From Cognatilysobacter xinjiangensis (GTDB lineage Bacteria > Pseudomonadota > Gammaproteobacteria > Xanthomonadales > Xanthomonadaceae): DNA of 64,000 nt. Of the stretch, positions 1 to 9,340 are shown one piece after another. The position numbers and the translations under genes are program-made. A model generated the notes under the pieces. It had not been told where the DNA came from, ran no database searches, and was given only the letters and a program-made list of their open reading frames with translations. Every line of letters begins with the position of its first letter. Positions within the stretch are counted from its first letter, which is position 1. The stretch lies in the NCBI RefSeq assembly GCF_014651995.1, contig NZ_BMXY01000001.1:1488001-1552000 (forward strand), given 5' to 3'.

Positions 1-639
1 CATGTACATCAGGCCGCTGACGTCCTCCAGCTCCAGCCCGGCCGCGCGCAGCCATCCAGCGAGCTCGGACGGGCGCACGAAGTCGCGGTACTGGTGCGTG
101 CCCTTGGGCAGCAGACGCGCGACGTACTCGGCGCCCACGATCGCCAGCGCGAACGCGGCGGGCGTGCGGTTGATCGTCGAGACGAACAGGCGCCCGCCCG
201 GCTTCAGTGCCTGCGCGCAGGCGCGGATCACCGCGAGCGGATCGGGTACGTGCTCGATCATCTCCATGCAGGTCACGGCGTCGAATTCGCCGGGCGCTGC
301 CGCGGCGACTTCTTCCACCGGCTGCACGCGGTAGTCCACGGTCGCGCCGCTCTCCATCGCATGCAGGCGCGCGACCTTGACCAGTTCGGGCGCGAGATCG
401 AGCGCGGTGACCTGCGCGCCGGCCAGCGCCATCGCCTCGCTCAGCAGGCCCGCGCCGCAGCCGACGTCGAGCACGTTCGACTGCGCGAGCGGCACGCGAT
501 CGGCGACGTACTGCAGGCGTACCGGATTGAGCGCGTGCAGCGGCTTCTGCGGGCCGTCCGGATCCCACCAGCGCGCGGCGAGCGCGCCGAAACGGTCGAG
601 TTCGGACTGGCGGAAATTGCCGGCGGTCTGCGTGGTCAT
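1..639 (-). CDS. ubiG: UbiG, ubiquinone biosynthesis O-methyltransferase (3' end cut by window edge)
   Basis: This is a SAM-dependent O-methyltransferase of the ubiquinone pathway; the family performs both O-methylation steps of the ring. The visible 213 residues begin [18 protein letters not shown] and contain the SAM-binding motif VLDVGCGAG at about residues 56-64. They also show the typical UbiG run [17 protein letters not shown] near residue 23 and EMIEHVPDP further on. The frame stays open to base 1, so roughly the last 20-25 residues lie outside the window. The ATG at 639 overlaps the stop of the upstream deaminase gene (ATGA), which suggests translational coupling. The same neighbour pair, MTA/SAH deaminase followed by ubiG, is known in Pseudomonas. 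The link may be metabolic, since both proteins deal with SAM-derived by-products; that part is inference. Confidence 0.93.
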   Translation of the reverse strand, partial: MTTQTAGNFRQSELDRFGALAARWWDPDGPQKPLHALNPVRLQYVADRVPLAQSNVLDVGCGAGLLSEAMALAGAQVTALDLAPELVKVARLHAMESGATVDYRVQPVEEVAAAAPGEFDAVTCMEMIEHVPDPLAVIRACAQALKPGGRLFVSTINRTPAAFALAIVGAEYVARLLPKGTHQYRDFVRPSELAGWLRAAGLELEDVSGLMYM

Positions 640-1973
640 CGGGCGGTCCGGATCTGGCGGATGCGGTCGCGCCACTGGCGGGCGTTCGCGCGGATGGCGG
701 GAAGGTCCATGTCGACGAGCTCGCGGGCGCGCAGCTTGCGGCGCCCGGCGATCCACACGTCGGAGACCTGGTGGCGGCCGGAGGCGTACACCAGCTGCGA
801 GATCACGTGGTACAGCGGCTGGCTCTCGATGTCGTCGAGATCGATCAGCGCGAGATCGGCCTGCTTGCCCGGCTCGATCGAGCCGATGCGGTCGCCGAGG
901 CCCAACGTGACGGCACCGCCGAGCGTCGCCGCGCGCAACGCGCTGGCGGCGTCGAGGGCCGAGGCATCGTCGGCAACGGCCTTGGCCAGCAGCGCGGCGG
1001 TGCGCGTCTCGCCGACCATGTCGAGGTCGTTGTTGCTCGCGCAGCCGTCGGTACCGATGCCGAAGGTGACGCCCGCACGCTGGAGCCGGCAAACGGGGCA
1101 GAAGCCTGAGGCGAGCTTGAGGTTCGACTCAGGGCAGTGCGCGACGCAGACGCCGCGCTCGGCGCAGAGCGCGATCTCCTCGTCGGTGAGCTGCGTCATG
1201 TGCACGGCGATCAGGCGGTCGTCGACCAACCCGAGGCGATCGAGCCGTGCGAGCGGGCGCACGCCGTGCTGCGCGATCGAGTCGCGCACTTCCTGCGCGG
1301 TCTCGTGGGTGTGAAGGTGCACGCGGACGTCGCGCTCGCGGGCGAAGTCGCGCACGCGCTCGAAGTTCGCGTCGCTCACGGTGTACGGCGCATGCGGTGC
1401 GATAGTCGCACCGACCAGCGCATCCGCCTTCCAGGCGTCGTGCACGTCGGCGGCCTTGGCGAAGTATTCGTCCGAGGTCTTCGCCCACGCAGTGGGGAAA
1501 TCGATCACCGGCAGGCCGACCAGCGCGCGGAAGCCGAAGCGCCTGTAAGTCTCCGCCTGCACGTCGGGGAAGAAGTAGTTCTCGTTGGCGCAGGTGGTGC
1601 CGCCGCGCAGCATCTCGGCGATGGCGAGCGTCACGCCGTCACGCACGAACTCGGGCCCGATCACCGCGCCCTCGACCGGCCAGATGTGGCCCTGCAGCCA
1701 CTCCATCAGCGGCAGGTCGTCGGCGATGCCGCGCAGCAGCGTCATCGGGTTGTGCGTATGCGAATTGACGAGCCCCGGGATCAGCACCGAGCACGGGCGC
1801 GACACGGTATCGCCCGCCTGGAAGCGCGCACGCATCGCGTCGCGCGGGCCGATCGCGACGATCGCATCGCCGCGCAGCGCAACCGAATGGTCCTCCAGTA
1901 CGACGCCATGCGGCACGACCGGTACCACCCAGCCGGCCTCGATCAGCACGTCGCAGCGTTCGATCCCGTCCAT
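636..1973 (-). CDS. mtaD: TRZ/ATZ-family amidohydrolase, probable 5-methylthioadenosine / S-adenosylhomocysteine deaminase
   Basis: A 445-residue cytosolic metal-dependent deaminase. The family removes the 6-amino group of 5'-methylthioadenosine (MTA) or SAH, giving the inosine analogue. The metal ligands are visible: HTH at residues 72-74 in the signature [12 protein letters not shown], a further His in HTHET, one in VAHCPESN, and the Asp of GTDGC. The strings DDLPLMEW and HIWPVE are characteristic of MTA/SAH deaminases rather than of atrazine or guanine deaminases. Length matches the family (about 440). It sits directly before ubiG with a 4-base overlap. A phosphorylase for the product (methylthioinosine) is at 30860-31627 in this window, which supports MTA as substrate. 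Substrate preference between MTA and SAH cannot be read from sequence. Confidence 0.85.
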   Translation of the reverse strand: MDGIERCDVLIEAGWVVPVVPHGVVLEDHSVALRGDAIVAIGPRDAMRARFQAGDTVSRPCSVLIPGLVNSHTHNPMTLLRGIADDLPLMEWLQGHIWPVEGAVIGPEFVRDGVTLAIAEMLRGGTTCANENYFFPDVQAETYRRFGFRALVGLPVIDFPTAWAKTSDEYFAKAADVHDAWKADALVGATIAPHAPYTVSDANFERVRDFARERDVRVHLHTHETAQEVRDSIAQHGVRPLARLDRLGLVDDRLIAVHMTQLTDEEIALCAERGVCVAHCPESNLKLASGFCPVCRLQRAGVTFGIGTDGCASNNDLDMVGETRTAALLAKAVADDASALDAASALRAATLGGAVTLGLGDRIGSIEPGKQADLALIDLDDIESQPLYHVISQLVYASGRHQVSDVWIAGRRKLRARELVDMDLPAIRANARQWRDRIRQIRTAR

Positions 1974-2046
1974 CCACCACCTCGTCGTTCGATGCGGCAG
2001 GGTAGACCCCGCCGCGTTGCCGGCGCGACACCGGCCCCCGATACGG

Positions 2047-2074
2047 CGAAGCCCGCGGAGGGCCGCGGGCTTCG
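2047..2074 (-). terminator. Strong hairpin downstream of efp
   Basis: A 12-bp perfect stem (2047-2058 with 2063-2074) with loop AGGG lies 36 bases past the efp stop, between efp and the deaminase gene. There is no T tract after the stem on the minus strand, so it may end transcription poorly or act as a 3' stabiliser. Confidence 0.45.
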
Positions 2075-2109
2075 ACTGCGCACCGGCCGGTCGCCCGGCC
2101 GGCGATGTC

Positions 2110-2676
2110 TTACTTCACGCGGCTGACGTACTCGCCCGAGCGCGTGTCGACCTTGATCATCTCGTCCTGGTTCACGAACAGCGGCACGCGCACCACCGCC
2201 CCCGTTTCCAGCGTCGCCGGCTTGCCGCCACCGCCGGAGGTGTCGCCACGGACGCCCGGATCGGTCTCGACGATCTTGAGTTCCACGAAGTTCGGCGGCT
2301 GCACCATGATCGGCGTGCCGTTCCACAGCGTGACCACGCACTCTTCCTCGCCCTTCAGCCACTTCTCGGCGCCGCCCATGCCGTTCTTGTCCGACTGGAC
2401 CTGCTCGAACGACTCCGGGTTCATGAAGTGCCAGTACTCGCCATCGGAGTAGAGGTACTGCATGTCGGTATCGACGACGTCGGCCTGCTCGACCGAGTCG
2501 GTGGCCTTCATCGTCATTTCGACGACGCGGCCGGACTTGATGCTGCGGTACTTCACGCGGGTGAAGGCCTGGCCCTTGCCCGGCTTGACGTACTCGGTCT
2601 CCGTGATGACGCACGGGTCGTTGTTGACCAGGATCTTCTGCCCGGTCTTGACGTCGTTCATGCCGAGGGTGGCCAT
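2110..2676 (-). CDS. efp: Elongation factor P
   Basis: Translation factor that rescues ribosomes stalled at polyproline stretches. At 188 residues it has the normal length. The KOW-like N-terminal domain ends in the PGKGQ loop, and Lys34 in that loop is the residue that carries beta-lysylation in the EpmAB systems. The OB domains II and III follow, ending in [11 protein letters not shown]. The gene is divergent from epmB, whose product makes the (R)-beta-lysine donor; this head-to-head arrangement is common in gammaproteobacteria. The epmA ligase and epmC are not in this window. The start [12 protein letters not shown] is preceded by a good purine-rich site (GCAGGAGTAA). Confidence 0.97.
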   Translation of the reverse strand: MATLGMNDVKTGQKILVNNDPCVITETEYVKPGKGQAFTRVKYRSIKSGRVVEMTMKATDSVEQADVVDTDMQYLYSDGEYWHFMNPESFEQVQSDKNGMGGAEKWLKGEEECVVTLWNGTPIMVQPPNFVELKIVETDPGVRGDTSGGGGKPATLETGAVVRVPLFVNQDEMIKVDTRSGEYVSRVK

Positions 2677-2781
2677 GCATTTACTCCTGCGGATATGCGG
2701 GCCGGGCCCTTGCGGCGCCGGCTAGAATGGGTGGCTGCCGGGCCGCGTTCGGGCCGGCCTACCGGATCGGATCAGCCCGCA

Positions 2782-3795
2782 ATGATACCCGCAGCCCTCG
2801 TCCCGCCGCACGCGGCGCCCGCCGTGCGCTGGCAACAGCTCTGGCGCGAGGCCGTGCGCGACCCCCGCGAGCTGCTGGCGATGCTGGGGCTCGACCCCAT
2901 CGCGACGGGCATGTCCGACGAGGCCTGCGCGCAGTTCGCGCTGCGCGTCCCGCGCGGCTTCGTCGCCCGCATGCGCGCCGGCGACCCGCACGACCCCCTG
3001 CTGCGGCAGGTGCTCCCTTTGGACGCGGAACTGCGCGCCGCGCCGGGCTTCGCGCTCGACGCCGTCGGCGATTCGCTCGCCAAGGCCGGCCAGGGTGTGA
3101 TCCGCAAGTACCGCGGCCGCGCGTTGCTGGTCGCGACTGGGAGCTGCGCGGTCAATTGCCGCTACTGCTTCCGCCGGCATTTCCCCTACGGGGAGGAGAC
3201 CGCCGCGGCGTCGAACTGGCGTGGCGCGATCGACCTGATCGCCGCGGATGCCTCGATCGACGAGGTGATCCTCTCCGGCGGCGACCCGCTCTCGCTCTCG
3301 ACCGCGAAGCTCGCCGAGCTCACCGACGCGCTCGCCGCGATCCCGCACCTTCGGCGCCTGCGCGTGCACACCCGCCTGCCCGTGGTGTTGCCCGAACGTG
3401 TCGACGAGGCCCTCGTTGGTTGGATGCGCGCCCTGCCCTGGCCGGTCACGGTGGTGCTGCACGCCAACCACGCCAACGAGTTCGACGCGAGCGTCGACGA
3501 CGCCCTGGCCCGCCTGCGCGCTGCCGGCGCCACGCTGCTCAACCAGGCCGTGCTGCTGCGAGGGGTAAACGACTCGGTCGATGCGCTCGCCGCCCTGTCT
3601 GAGCGCGGCTTCCGCGCCGGCGTGCTGCCCTACTACCTGCACCAGCTCGACCGGGTGCAGGGCGCGGCGCACTTCGAAGTGGCCGACGAGCAGGCGCGCG
3701 CGCTGCACCGGATGCTCGCCGCGCGGCTGTCGGGCTACCTGGTGCCGAAGCTGGTCCGCGAGGTCGCCGGCGACCCCGGCAAGCGCCCGCTCTGA
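2782..3795 (+). CDS. epmB: EF-P beta-lysylation protein EpmB (lysine 2,3-aminomutase family)
   Basis: Radical-SAM enzyme that converts (S)-alpha-lysine to (R)-beta-lysine for modification of EF-P. The 337-residue protein carries the radical-SAM cluster motif CAVNCRYCF with Cys122, Cys126 and Cys129. It also has the aminomutase string LSGGDPLSLS and a C-terminal YLVPKLVREV that holds the likely PLP lysine. I chose the ATG at 2782 because it begins MIPAALVPPH and gives the usual length; the open frame runs far upstream only because the region is GC-rich. The gene is transcribed away from efp, with 105 bases between the two starts. A TAGAAT box at 2723-2728 could be a -10 element. Confidence 0.93.
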   Translation: MIPAALVPPHAAPAVRWQQLWREAVRDPRELLAMLGLDPIATGMSDEACAQFALRVPRGFVARMRAGDPHDPLLRQVLPLDAELRAAPGFALDAVGDSLAKAGQGVIRKYRGRALLVATGSCAVNCRYCFRRHFPYGEETAAASNWRGAIDLIAADASIDEVILSGGDPLSLSTAKLAELTDALAAIPHLRRLRVHTRLPVVLPERVDEALVGWMRALPWPVTVVLHANHANEFDASVDDALARLRAAGATLLNQAVLLRGVNDSVDALAALSERGFRAGVLPYYLHQLDRVQGAAHFEVADEQARALHRMLAARLSGYLVPKLVREVAGDPGKRPL

Positions 3796-3916
3796 GGCGC
3801 CATTCGACCGTGTCCGCCGCCCGTACGTCCCCCGCGCTCGCCCGTCCGTCGGGCACCGGGGAGATGACGCGGCGGCGCGGCTCGTGTCATAAACGCCGGA
3901 ACGCGAGGAGGTAAGG

Positions 3917-5995
3917 ATGCAGTTCGGCAAAGACGCGGCCCTGCGGCTGGTGATCGTCGACGACAGCGTGGAGGCGGCCGAGGCCGTCGTCAGCACGCTC
4001 CGGAACGCGGGCATCGCGGTGCGCCCGACCCGACCCGAGAACGCCGACGAGCTGGCCCATCAGGTCGGCCAGCAGTCCCCGGATATCGTCCTGCTCGACC
4101 GCAAGGCCACGCTGGTGCCCGCCGCCAACGTGCTGCAGCAGGTCGCCACCAGCGGCAAGGACCTCCCGGTGCTCCTGCTCGTCGACGAGATCGACGAGGC
4201 CGGCGTGCTCGAGGCGATGACCGTCGGCGCGCGCGGCGTGGTGCTGCGCCGTCGGAACGACCACATCGTGAGCGTGGTGCAAGCCGAGTGGTCGGACCTC
4301 GAGGCGCGCCGCGCGCTGCGCAAGCTCGAATTCCAGGTCCGCGAGACCGAGCGCCGCTGCGACGCGCTGATCGAGTCCTCGCGCGACCCGATCGCCTACA
4401 TCCACGAGGGTATGCACATCCGGGCCAACTCGGCCTACCTCGAGATGTTCGGCTACGAGTCCTTCGACGAGGTCGAGGGCATGTCGCTGCTGGACATGAT
4501 CGCGCCGTCGCACGTCGAGGCCTTCAAGGCGCTGCTCAAGAAGCTCTCCAAGGGCGAGCAGCCGCCGCCGCGCGTCGAGGTCGAGGCGCGCACGCTGGAC
4601 GGCAACCAGTTCCCCGCCGTCATGGAGTTCACCCCGGCGATGTACGAAGGCGAGCACTGCCTGCAGCTGGTGCTGCGCCGTCAGGAGCTCGATCCCGATC
4701 TCGCGCGCGAGGTGGAGGAACTGCGCCAGCGCGACCAGGTCACCGGCCTGCTCAACCGCCCGACCTTCCTGCGCGCGCTCGAGGATGCCGTCGCCGACGC
4801 CGCACAGAATTCGACGCACCACGGCTTCCTGCTGATCGAGCCGGACTACTACGCGAAGCTGCTGCAGGACATCGGCCTCGACGCCGCGGACGACCTCGTC
4901 GCCGCCTGCGCGCGCCGCCTGCGCGACAGCGTGTCCGAGGACGTGATCCTCGCCCGCTTCGGCGAGCACCAGTTCGCGGCGCTCAAGCGCGGCGCGAACC
5001 ACGAAGTCACGCAGATGCTCGCCGAGCAGGTCCGCAATGCCTTCGCCGAGCACGTGGTTGAGGTGGGCAACCGCTCGCTCAACGCCACGCTCAGCATCGG
5101 CGGCGTGCAGATCGGCGAGAAGATCGCCAGCGTCACGGCGGTGCTCGCGCGCGCCACGCAGGGCGTGCAGTCCTGCAGCGGCATGGGCGGAAACCGTGCG
5201 GAGATCTTCGACCCGGGCGCGGCCGACCGCGCCGAGGAAGAGCGTGTGCAGGCCTGGGTCGACCGCATCCGCGACGCGCTGGATTCCGACCGCTTCACCA
5301 TGGCCTACCAGCCGCTGGTGAGCCTGCACGGCGAGCCCGGCGAGATCTACGAGGCCTACCTGCGCATGAAGGGCGACCAGGGCGAGCTCGTCGCGCCACT
5401 GGCCTTCCTGCAGATCGCCGAGGAGAACGGGCTGCTGTGGGAGATCGACCGCTGGGTCGTCGGCCGCGCGCTCGAGGTCATCGGTGAGCGCTTGCGCGCG
5501 GGCAAGCGCACGACGCTGCTGGTCAAGATCACCGAGAACTCGCTGCAGGACGACAGCCTGCTCAAGCACATCGAGGAGCAGATCACTCGCCACGGCGCGG
5601 ACGGCAGCCTGCTGGTGGTGCAGCTGCCCGAGTCCAAGGTGTTCACCAACCTTCGCGCCGCGCAGGAGTTCCAGGCGCGCGCGGCCCGTTCCGGCGTGCG
5701 CGTGGGCCTCGAGCACTTCGGCGCGGGCCTGAACTCGTTCCAGCTGCTCGCGCACTTCGATGCCGACTTCCTGAAGATCGATCGCACCTTCATGGAGAAC
5801 CTCGGCAGCAGCGCGGAATACCAGCAGCGCCTGCGCGAGATCACTGACAAGGCGCGCGCGCTGGGCAAGCACACCATCGCCGAGCACGTGCGCGACGCGC
5901 AGAGCATGACCGTGCTGTTCGGCGCGGGCGTGGACTACGCGCAGGGCTTTTTCCTGGCGGGCGTCAGCACCACTATGGATTACGACTTCGGCTGA
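3917..5995 (+). CDS. fimX: FimX-like c-di-GMP effector: REC-PAS-degenerate GGDEF-degenerate EAL
   Basis: A 692-residue cytosolic signalling protein, nearly the same length as Pseudomonas FimX. The order is a REC-like domain (about 1-130), a PAS domain (about 145-265), GGDEF (about 280-430) and EAL (about 455-690). The active-site motifs are broken. GGDEF reads GEHQF at about residues 349-353, EAL reads EAY at 479, and the DDFGTG loop reads EHFGAG near 599. So neither synthesis nor hydrolysis of c-di-GMP is expected. Known FimX proteins bind c-di-GMP through the EAL domain and control type IV pilus assembly with PilZ; pilZ is at 51047-51406 here. The REC domain lacks a normal phospho-acceptor context (VLLDRKA), so phosphorylation is doubtful. 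The gene stands alone, between epmB and a terminator. Confidence 0.85.
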   Translation: MQFGKDAALRLVIVDDSVEAAEAVVSTLRNAGIAVRPTRPENADELAHQVGQQSPDIVLLDRKATLVPAANVLQQVATSGKDLPVLLLVDEIDEAGVLEAMTVGARGVVLRRRNDHIVSVVQAEWSDLEARRALRKLEFQVRETERRCDALIESSRDPIAYIHEGMHIRANSAYLEMFGYESFDEVEGMSLLDMIAPSHVEAFKALLKKLSKGEQPPPRVEVEARTLDGNQFPAVMEFTPAMYEGEHCLQLVLRRQELDPDLAREVEELRQRDQVTGLLNRPTFLRALEDAVADAAQNSTHHGFLLIEPDYYAKLLQDIGLDAADDLVAACARRLRDSVSEDVILARFGEHQFAALKRGANHEVTQMLAEQVRNAFAEHVVEVGNRSLNATLSIGGVQIGEKIASVTAVLARATQGVQSCSGMGGNRAEIFDPGAADRAEEERVQAWVDRIRDALDSDRFTMAYQPLVSLHGEPGEIYEAYLRMKGDQGELVAPLAFLQIAEENGLLWEIDRWVVGRALEVIGERLRAGKRTTLLVKITENSLQDDSLLKHIEEQITRHGADGSLLVVQLPESKVFTNLRAAQEFQARAARSGVRVGLEHFGAGLNSFQLLAHFDADFLKIDRTFMENLGSSAEYQQRLREITDKARALGKHTIAEHVRDAQSMTVLFGAGVDYAQGFFLAGVSTTMDYDFG

Positions 5996-6024
5996 CCGCC
6001 GTCGGCGCGGGTGCGCGCAAGAAG

Positions 6025-6050
6025 AAGCCCGCCTTGCGGCGGGCTTTTTC
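6025..6050 (+). terminator. Rho-independent terminator after fimX
   Basis: A 9-bp stem (6025-6033 with 6038-6046), tetraloop TTGC, then a run of T to 6049. It lies 30 bases past the fimX stop. It may also serve htpX on the other strand, where the stem is followed by TTCTTCTT. Confidence 0.88.
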
Positions 6051-6068
6051 GTTTCCGGGCGTCGTCGA

Positions 6069-6977
6069 TCAGGCCACGACGCGGGTGGACGGGGCGTTGG
6101 CCGGCATCCGGCGCAGCGCCTCGATGCGCTCCTCCAGCGGCGGATGCGACATGAACAACCGGCGCAGACCGACGCCGACGCCACCGCTGATGCCGAAGGC
6201 CTGGACCTGCTTCGGCAGTGTGTTCTCGCCGTAGGTGCGCGAGAGCTTGGTGAGCGCGGCGATCATGCGGTCGCGCCCCGCCAGGCTGGCGCCACCCACG
6301 TCCGCACGGAACTCGCGATAGCGCGAGAACCACATCACGATGACGCTCGCGAACAGGCCGAACACCAGTTCCAGCGCCATCACCGTGACGAAGTAGCCGA
6401 TGCCACCGCCGCCTTCGCCCTCGCCGTCGCGGTTACCGCTCAGGAAGCCGTCGACCACCCGGCCCACCACGCGCGCCAGCACGATCACGAAGGTGTTGAG
6501 TACGCCCTGCAGCAGCATCATGGTGACCATGTCGCCATTGGCGACGTGCGCCACCTCGTGGCCGAGCACGGCCTCGGCCTCGTCGCGATCCATCGCGCGC
6601 AGAAGGGCCGTCGACACGGCGACCAGGGCGTTGTTGCGGCTCGGGCCGGTGGCGAAGGCGTTGATCTCGGGCGCGTCGTAGATCGCGACTTCCGGCATCG
6701 CGATGCCCGACGCCTGCGCCTGCCGACGCACGGTCTCGACGAGCCAGCGCTCGCTCTCGTTGCGGGGCTGCTCGATCACGTAGGCGCGGGTGCTGCGCTT
6801 GGCAAGCCATTTCGACATCATCAGCGAGATGAACGAGCCGCCGAAGCCGAACAGCGTGGCCATGACGAGCAGGCCGCCGGAGGTCTGCGGATCGATACCG
6901 AACAGCCGCATGACGACGCTGAGCAGCAGCAGGACCGCGAGATTGGTGGACAGGAACAGGACGACGCGCTTGAACAT
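6069..6977 (-). CDS. htpX: Protease HtpX (M48B membrane zinc metalloprotease)
   Basis: Inner-membrane protease that degrades misfolded membrane proteins. The 302-residue protein has two N-terminal membrane helices (about residues 5-22 and 33-52) and the zinc motif HEVAH at 140-144. Two further hydrophobic segments follow (about 155-175 and 192-212), and then the third-ligand region FRADVGGA. It ends [14 protein letters not shown], as usual for HtpX. The start is the ATG at 6977 (MFKRVVLF); an upstream in-frame ATG would add 18 residues without family support. It is convergent with fimX and divergent from gluQRS. Confidence 0.95.
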   Translation of the reverse strand: MFKRVVLFLSTNLAVLLLLSVVMRLFGIDPQTSGGLLVMATLFGFGGSFISLMMSKWLAKRSTRAYVIEQPRNESERWLVETVRRQAQASGIAMPEVAIYDAPEINAFATGPSRNNALVAVSTALLRAMDRDEAEAVLGHEVAHVANGDMVTMMLLQGVLNTFVIVLARVVGRVVDGFLSGNRDGEGEGGGGIGYFVTVMALELVFGLFASVIVMWFSRYREFRADVGGASLAGRDRMIAALTKLSRTYGENTLPKQVQAFGISGGVGVGLRRLFMSHPPLEERIEALRRMPANAPSTRVVA

Positions 6978-7082
6978 GGGATCCGACTTCCGGGCACTTT
7001 GGAAACGCAGCGGGGAACTTGGCAACGCCACGGCCGCTTTTCAAGGCATGCACGGCATCGCGGCCAGCGTGGCTTCAGCCGC

Positions 7083-7952
7083 ATGAGCAGCGGTTACCGC
7101 GGCCGCTTCGCACCCTCGCCCACCGGCGACCTGCACGCGGGCTCGCTGCTGGCCGCGCTCGGCAGCTGGCTGTACGCGCGGCGCGCAGGCGGCCGCTGGC
7201 TGGTGCGCGTCGAGGACGTGGACACGCCGCGCGAGCTCGCCGGCGCGGCCGATCGCCAGCTCGCCGCACTGCATGCCTTCGGCCTGCGTGCCGACGAGGC
7301 CGTCGTGCGGCAGAGCGAGCGCGACGCGCTCTATCGCGATGCGCTGGAGGACCTCGTCGACCGCGGGCAGGCGTTTCCGTGCTGGTGCAGCCGTGCCGAC
7401 CTGGCGCCTGCGGGCGGCATCCACCGCGCCTGCGTGCGCGCCCCCGATCCGTCGCGTCCGCCCGCTATCCGACTGCGCGTCGCCGACGGAACGCGCCTGC
7501 GCTTCGTCGACGACGTGCGTGGGCCGCAGGTGCAGGAGGTCGACGTCGAGGTCGGCGATTTCGTGCTGTTCCGCGCCGACGGGCTATGGGCGTACCAGTT
7601 GGCGGTGGTGGTCGACGACGCCGCACAGGGCGTGACCCACGTCGTGCGTGGCGCCGACCTGCTCGATTCCACGCCGCGGCAGATCCTGCTGCAGCACGCG
7701 TTGGGGCTGCCAACGCCGGGGTACGCGCACCTGCCCCTGGTAGTGGACGAAGCAGGCCGCAAGCTGTCGAAATCGCTGGCCGCCATGCCGGTGGACCCGG
7801 CCGATCCCCTGCCCGCCCTGCGCCGTGCGTGGGCCGCGCTCGGGCAGTCGCCCTTCGACGAGCCCGGCGTGCAATACTCCTGCGAATGGCTCGAGCGCGC
7901 AGTCGCCGCATTCGATCCATCGAAAATTCCGGCGATCGACGCACAACCTTGA
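7083..7952 (+). CDS. gluQ: Glutamyl-Q tRNA(Asp) synthetase
   Basis: A truncated class I synthetase that attaches glutamate to queuosine in tRNA(Asp). It is 289 residues, the size of YadB/GluQRS and much shorter than GltX because it lacks an anticodon-binding domain. The HIGH-like motif is in FAPSPTGDLHAGSL at the N-terminus, and the KMSKS-like motif is RKLSKSLAA. The zinc site is CWC followed by HRAC. The start MSSGYRGRFAPSPTG at 7083 fits the family. The divergent htpX start is 105 bases away. The next gene downstream, phaB, begins 53 bases past the stop. Confidence 0.93.
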   Translation: MSSGYRGRFAPSPTGDLHAGSLLAALGSWLYARRAGGRWLVRVEDVDTPRELAGAADRQLAALHAFGLRADEAVVRQSERDALYRDALEDLVDRGQAFPCWCSRADLAPAGGIHRACVRAPDPSRPPAIRLRVADGTRLRFVDDVRGPQVQEVDVEVGDFVLFRADGLWAYQLAVVVDDAAQGVTHVVRGADLLDSTPRQILLQHALGLPTPGYAHLPLVVDEAGRKLSKSLAAMPVDPADPLPALRRAWAALGQSPFDEPGVQYSCEWLERAVAAFDPSKIPAIDAQP

Positions 7953-8005
7953 TCCGGCGCGCCTAGAATCCGGCGACGGCGCCTGTCGCGCCATTGGGAC
8001 ATCGC

Positions 8006-8746
8006 ATGCAGAGCCGCGTAGCACTGGTCACCGGCGGCACCGGTGGCATCGGCACCTCGATCATCGAACGCCTGGCGTCGATGGGCCATCGCGTCGCCAC
8101 CAATTACCGCGACGAGGCCAAGGCGCGGGCCTGGCAGGCGCGCATGCGCGAGCGCGGCTTGGAGGTGCACCTTTCGCGCGCCGACGTCGCGGATCCGGAG
8201 CAATGCGAAGCGATGGTGCGCGACGTCGAGCAGGCGCTCGGGCCGGTCGACATCCTGGTCAACAACGCCGGCATCACCCGCGACACCACCTTCCACCGCA
8301 TGACCGCGCAGCAGTGGAACGAGGTCATCGCCACCAACCTCGGCTCGGTGTTCAACGTCACCCGCCCGGTGATCGACGGCATGCGCGCGCGCAAGTGGGG
8401 CCGCATCATCCAGATCAGCTCGATCAACGGGCAGAAGGGCCAGTACGGCCAGGCGAACTACGCGGCGTCGAAGGCCGGCATGCACGGCTTCACGATCTCG
8501 CTCGCGCAGGAAAACGCGAGGTTCGGCATCACCGTCAACACCGTCTCGCCGGGCTACATCGGCACCGACATGGTGATGGCCGTGCCCGAGGACGTGCGCA
8601 ACAAGATCATCCAGCAGATTCCCACGGGGCGTCTCGGCAATCCCGAGGAGATCGCCTACGCGGTGAGCTTCTTCATCCCCGACGAGGCGGGCTGGATCAC
8701 CGGCGCGAACCTCGCGGTCAACGGCGGCCAGTACATGGGCTGGTGA
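8006..8746 (+). CDS. phaB: Acetoacetyl-CoA reductase (PhaB-type short-chain dehydrogenase)
   Basis: NADPH-dependent reductase that forms (R)-3-hydroxybutyryl-CoA for polyhydroxybutyrate. It is 246 residues, with the nucleotide-binding TGGTGGIG and the SDR motif VNNAGITRD. The catalytic Ser is in ISSINGQKG and the Tyr/Lys pair in YAASKAG. The strings INGQKGQYGQANYAASKAG and IPTGRLGNPEEIA are typical of PhaB and help separate it from FabG, a paralogue present at 58074-58817. The ATG at 8006 is preferred over a TTG four codons upstream. phaR follows at 105 bases. A synthase gene (phaC/phaE) is not in the window, so PHB synthesis is not proven. Confidence 0.87.
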   Translation: MQSRVALVTGGTGGIGTSIIERLASMGHRVATNYRDEAKARAWQARMRERGLEVHLSRADVADPEQCEAMVRDVEQALGPVDILVNNAGITRDTTFHRMTAQQWNEVIATNLGSVFNVTRPVIDGMRARKWGRIIQISSINGQKGQYGQANYAASKAGMHGFTISLAQENARFGITVNTVSPGYIGTDMVMAVPEDVRNKIIQQIPTGRLGNPEEIAYAVSFFIPDEAGWITGANLAVNGGQYMGW

Positions 8747-8851
8747 TGCTCGCTGAAGCGGTCAGCCGCCCCGCTGGCCGCTTCCAGCATGCAGTTGCGT
8801 GCTGTTGCGCACTGCGTCATTCTCGGATCATTCCGCTTCCGGTCACCTGCG

Positions 8852-9328
8852 ATGGCTACTCCGCGCGTCATCAAGAAGTATCCGAACCGCCGGCTCTACG
8901 ACACGGAAATCTCGAGCTACATAACCATCGAGGATGTGCGCCAGCTCATCATCGACGGCGAGGAGTTCGAGGTGCGCGACGCGCGTTCCGGCGACGACCT
9001 CACGCGACAGGTGCTGCTGCAGATCATCGCGGAGCACGAGCAGGACGGCGAGCCGATGCTGTCCACGCAGTTGCTCAGCCAGATCATCCGTTTCTACGGC
9101 GACTCGATGCAGGGCTTCATGGCCAGCTATCTCGAGAAGTCGATGCAGCTCTTCCTCGACCAGCAGCAACAGTTCCGTACGCAGATGGGCGGCCTTCTCG
9201 GCCAGACGCCTTGGACGCTGATGAACCAGCTGACCGAGCGCAATCTACAGATGTGGAAGGACTTCCAGCAGAACCTCTCCGGCACCATGGGCACGCCCAC
9301 GGGCCGTCGTAGCGAGACGCAGAAGTAG
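8852..9328 (+). CDS. phaR: Polyhydroxyalkanoate synthesis repressor PhaR
   Basis: DNA-binding regulator that represses PHA genes and senses PHA granules. The 158-residue protein starts MATPRVIKKYPNRRLYDTE, the hallmark of the PhaR DNA-binding domain. The PHB-accumulation regulatory domain follows (about 70-110), with IIRFYGDSMQGFMASYLEKS. The Gln-rich, amphipathic C-terminus (LDQQQQFRTQMGGLLG) is also typical. The start at 8852 follows this conserved N-terminus, although an in-frame ATG lies 21 codons upstream. It is likely co-transcribed with phaB, and convergent with the next gene, whose stop is only 13 bases away. Confidence 0.93.
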   Translation: MATPRVIKKYPNRRLYDTEISSYITIEDVRQLIIDGEEFEVRDARSGDDLTRQVLLQIIAEHEQDGEPMLSTQLLSQIIRFYGDSMQGFMASYLEKSMQLFLDQQQQFRTQMGGLLGQTPWTLMNQLTERNLQMWKDFQQNLSGTMGTPTGRRSETQK

Positions 9329-9340
9329 GCCGCGTGTGGC

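Noticed and set aside
3887-6184. A 765-residue open frame antisense to fimX
   Set aside because: The composition (Leu/Val/Arg/His/Gln repeats) and complete overlap with fimX mark it as a shadow.
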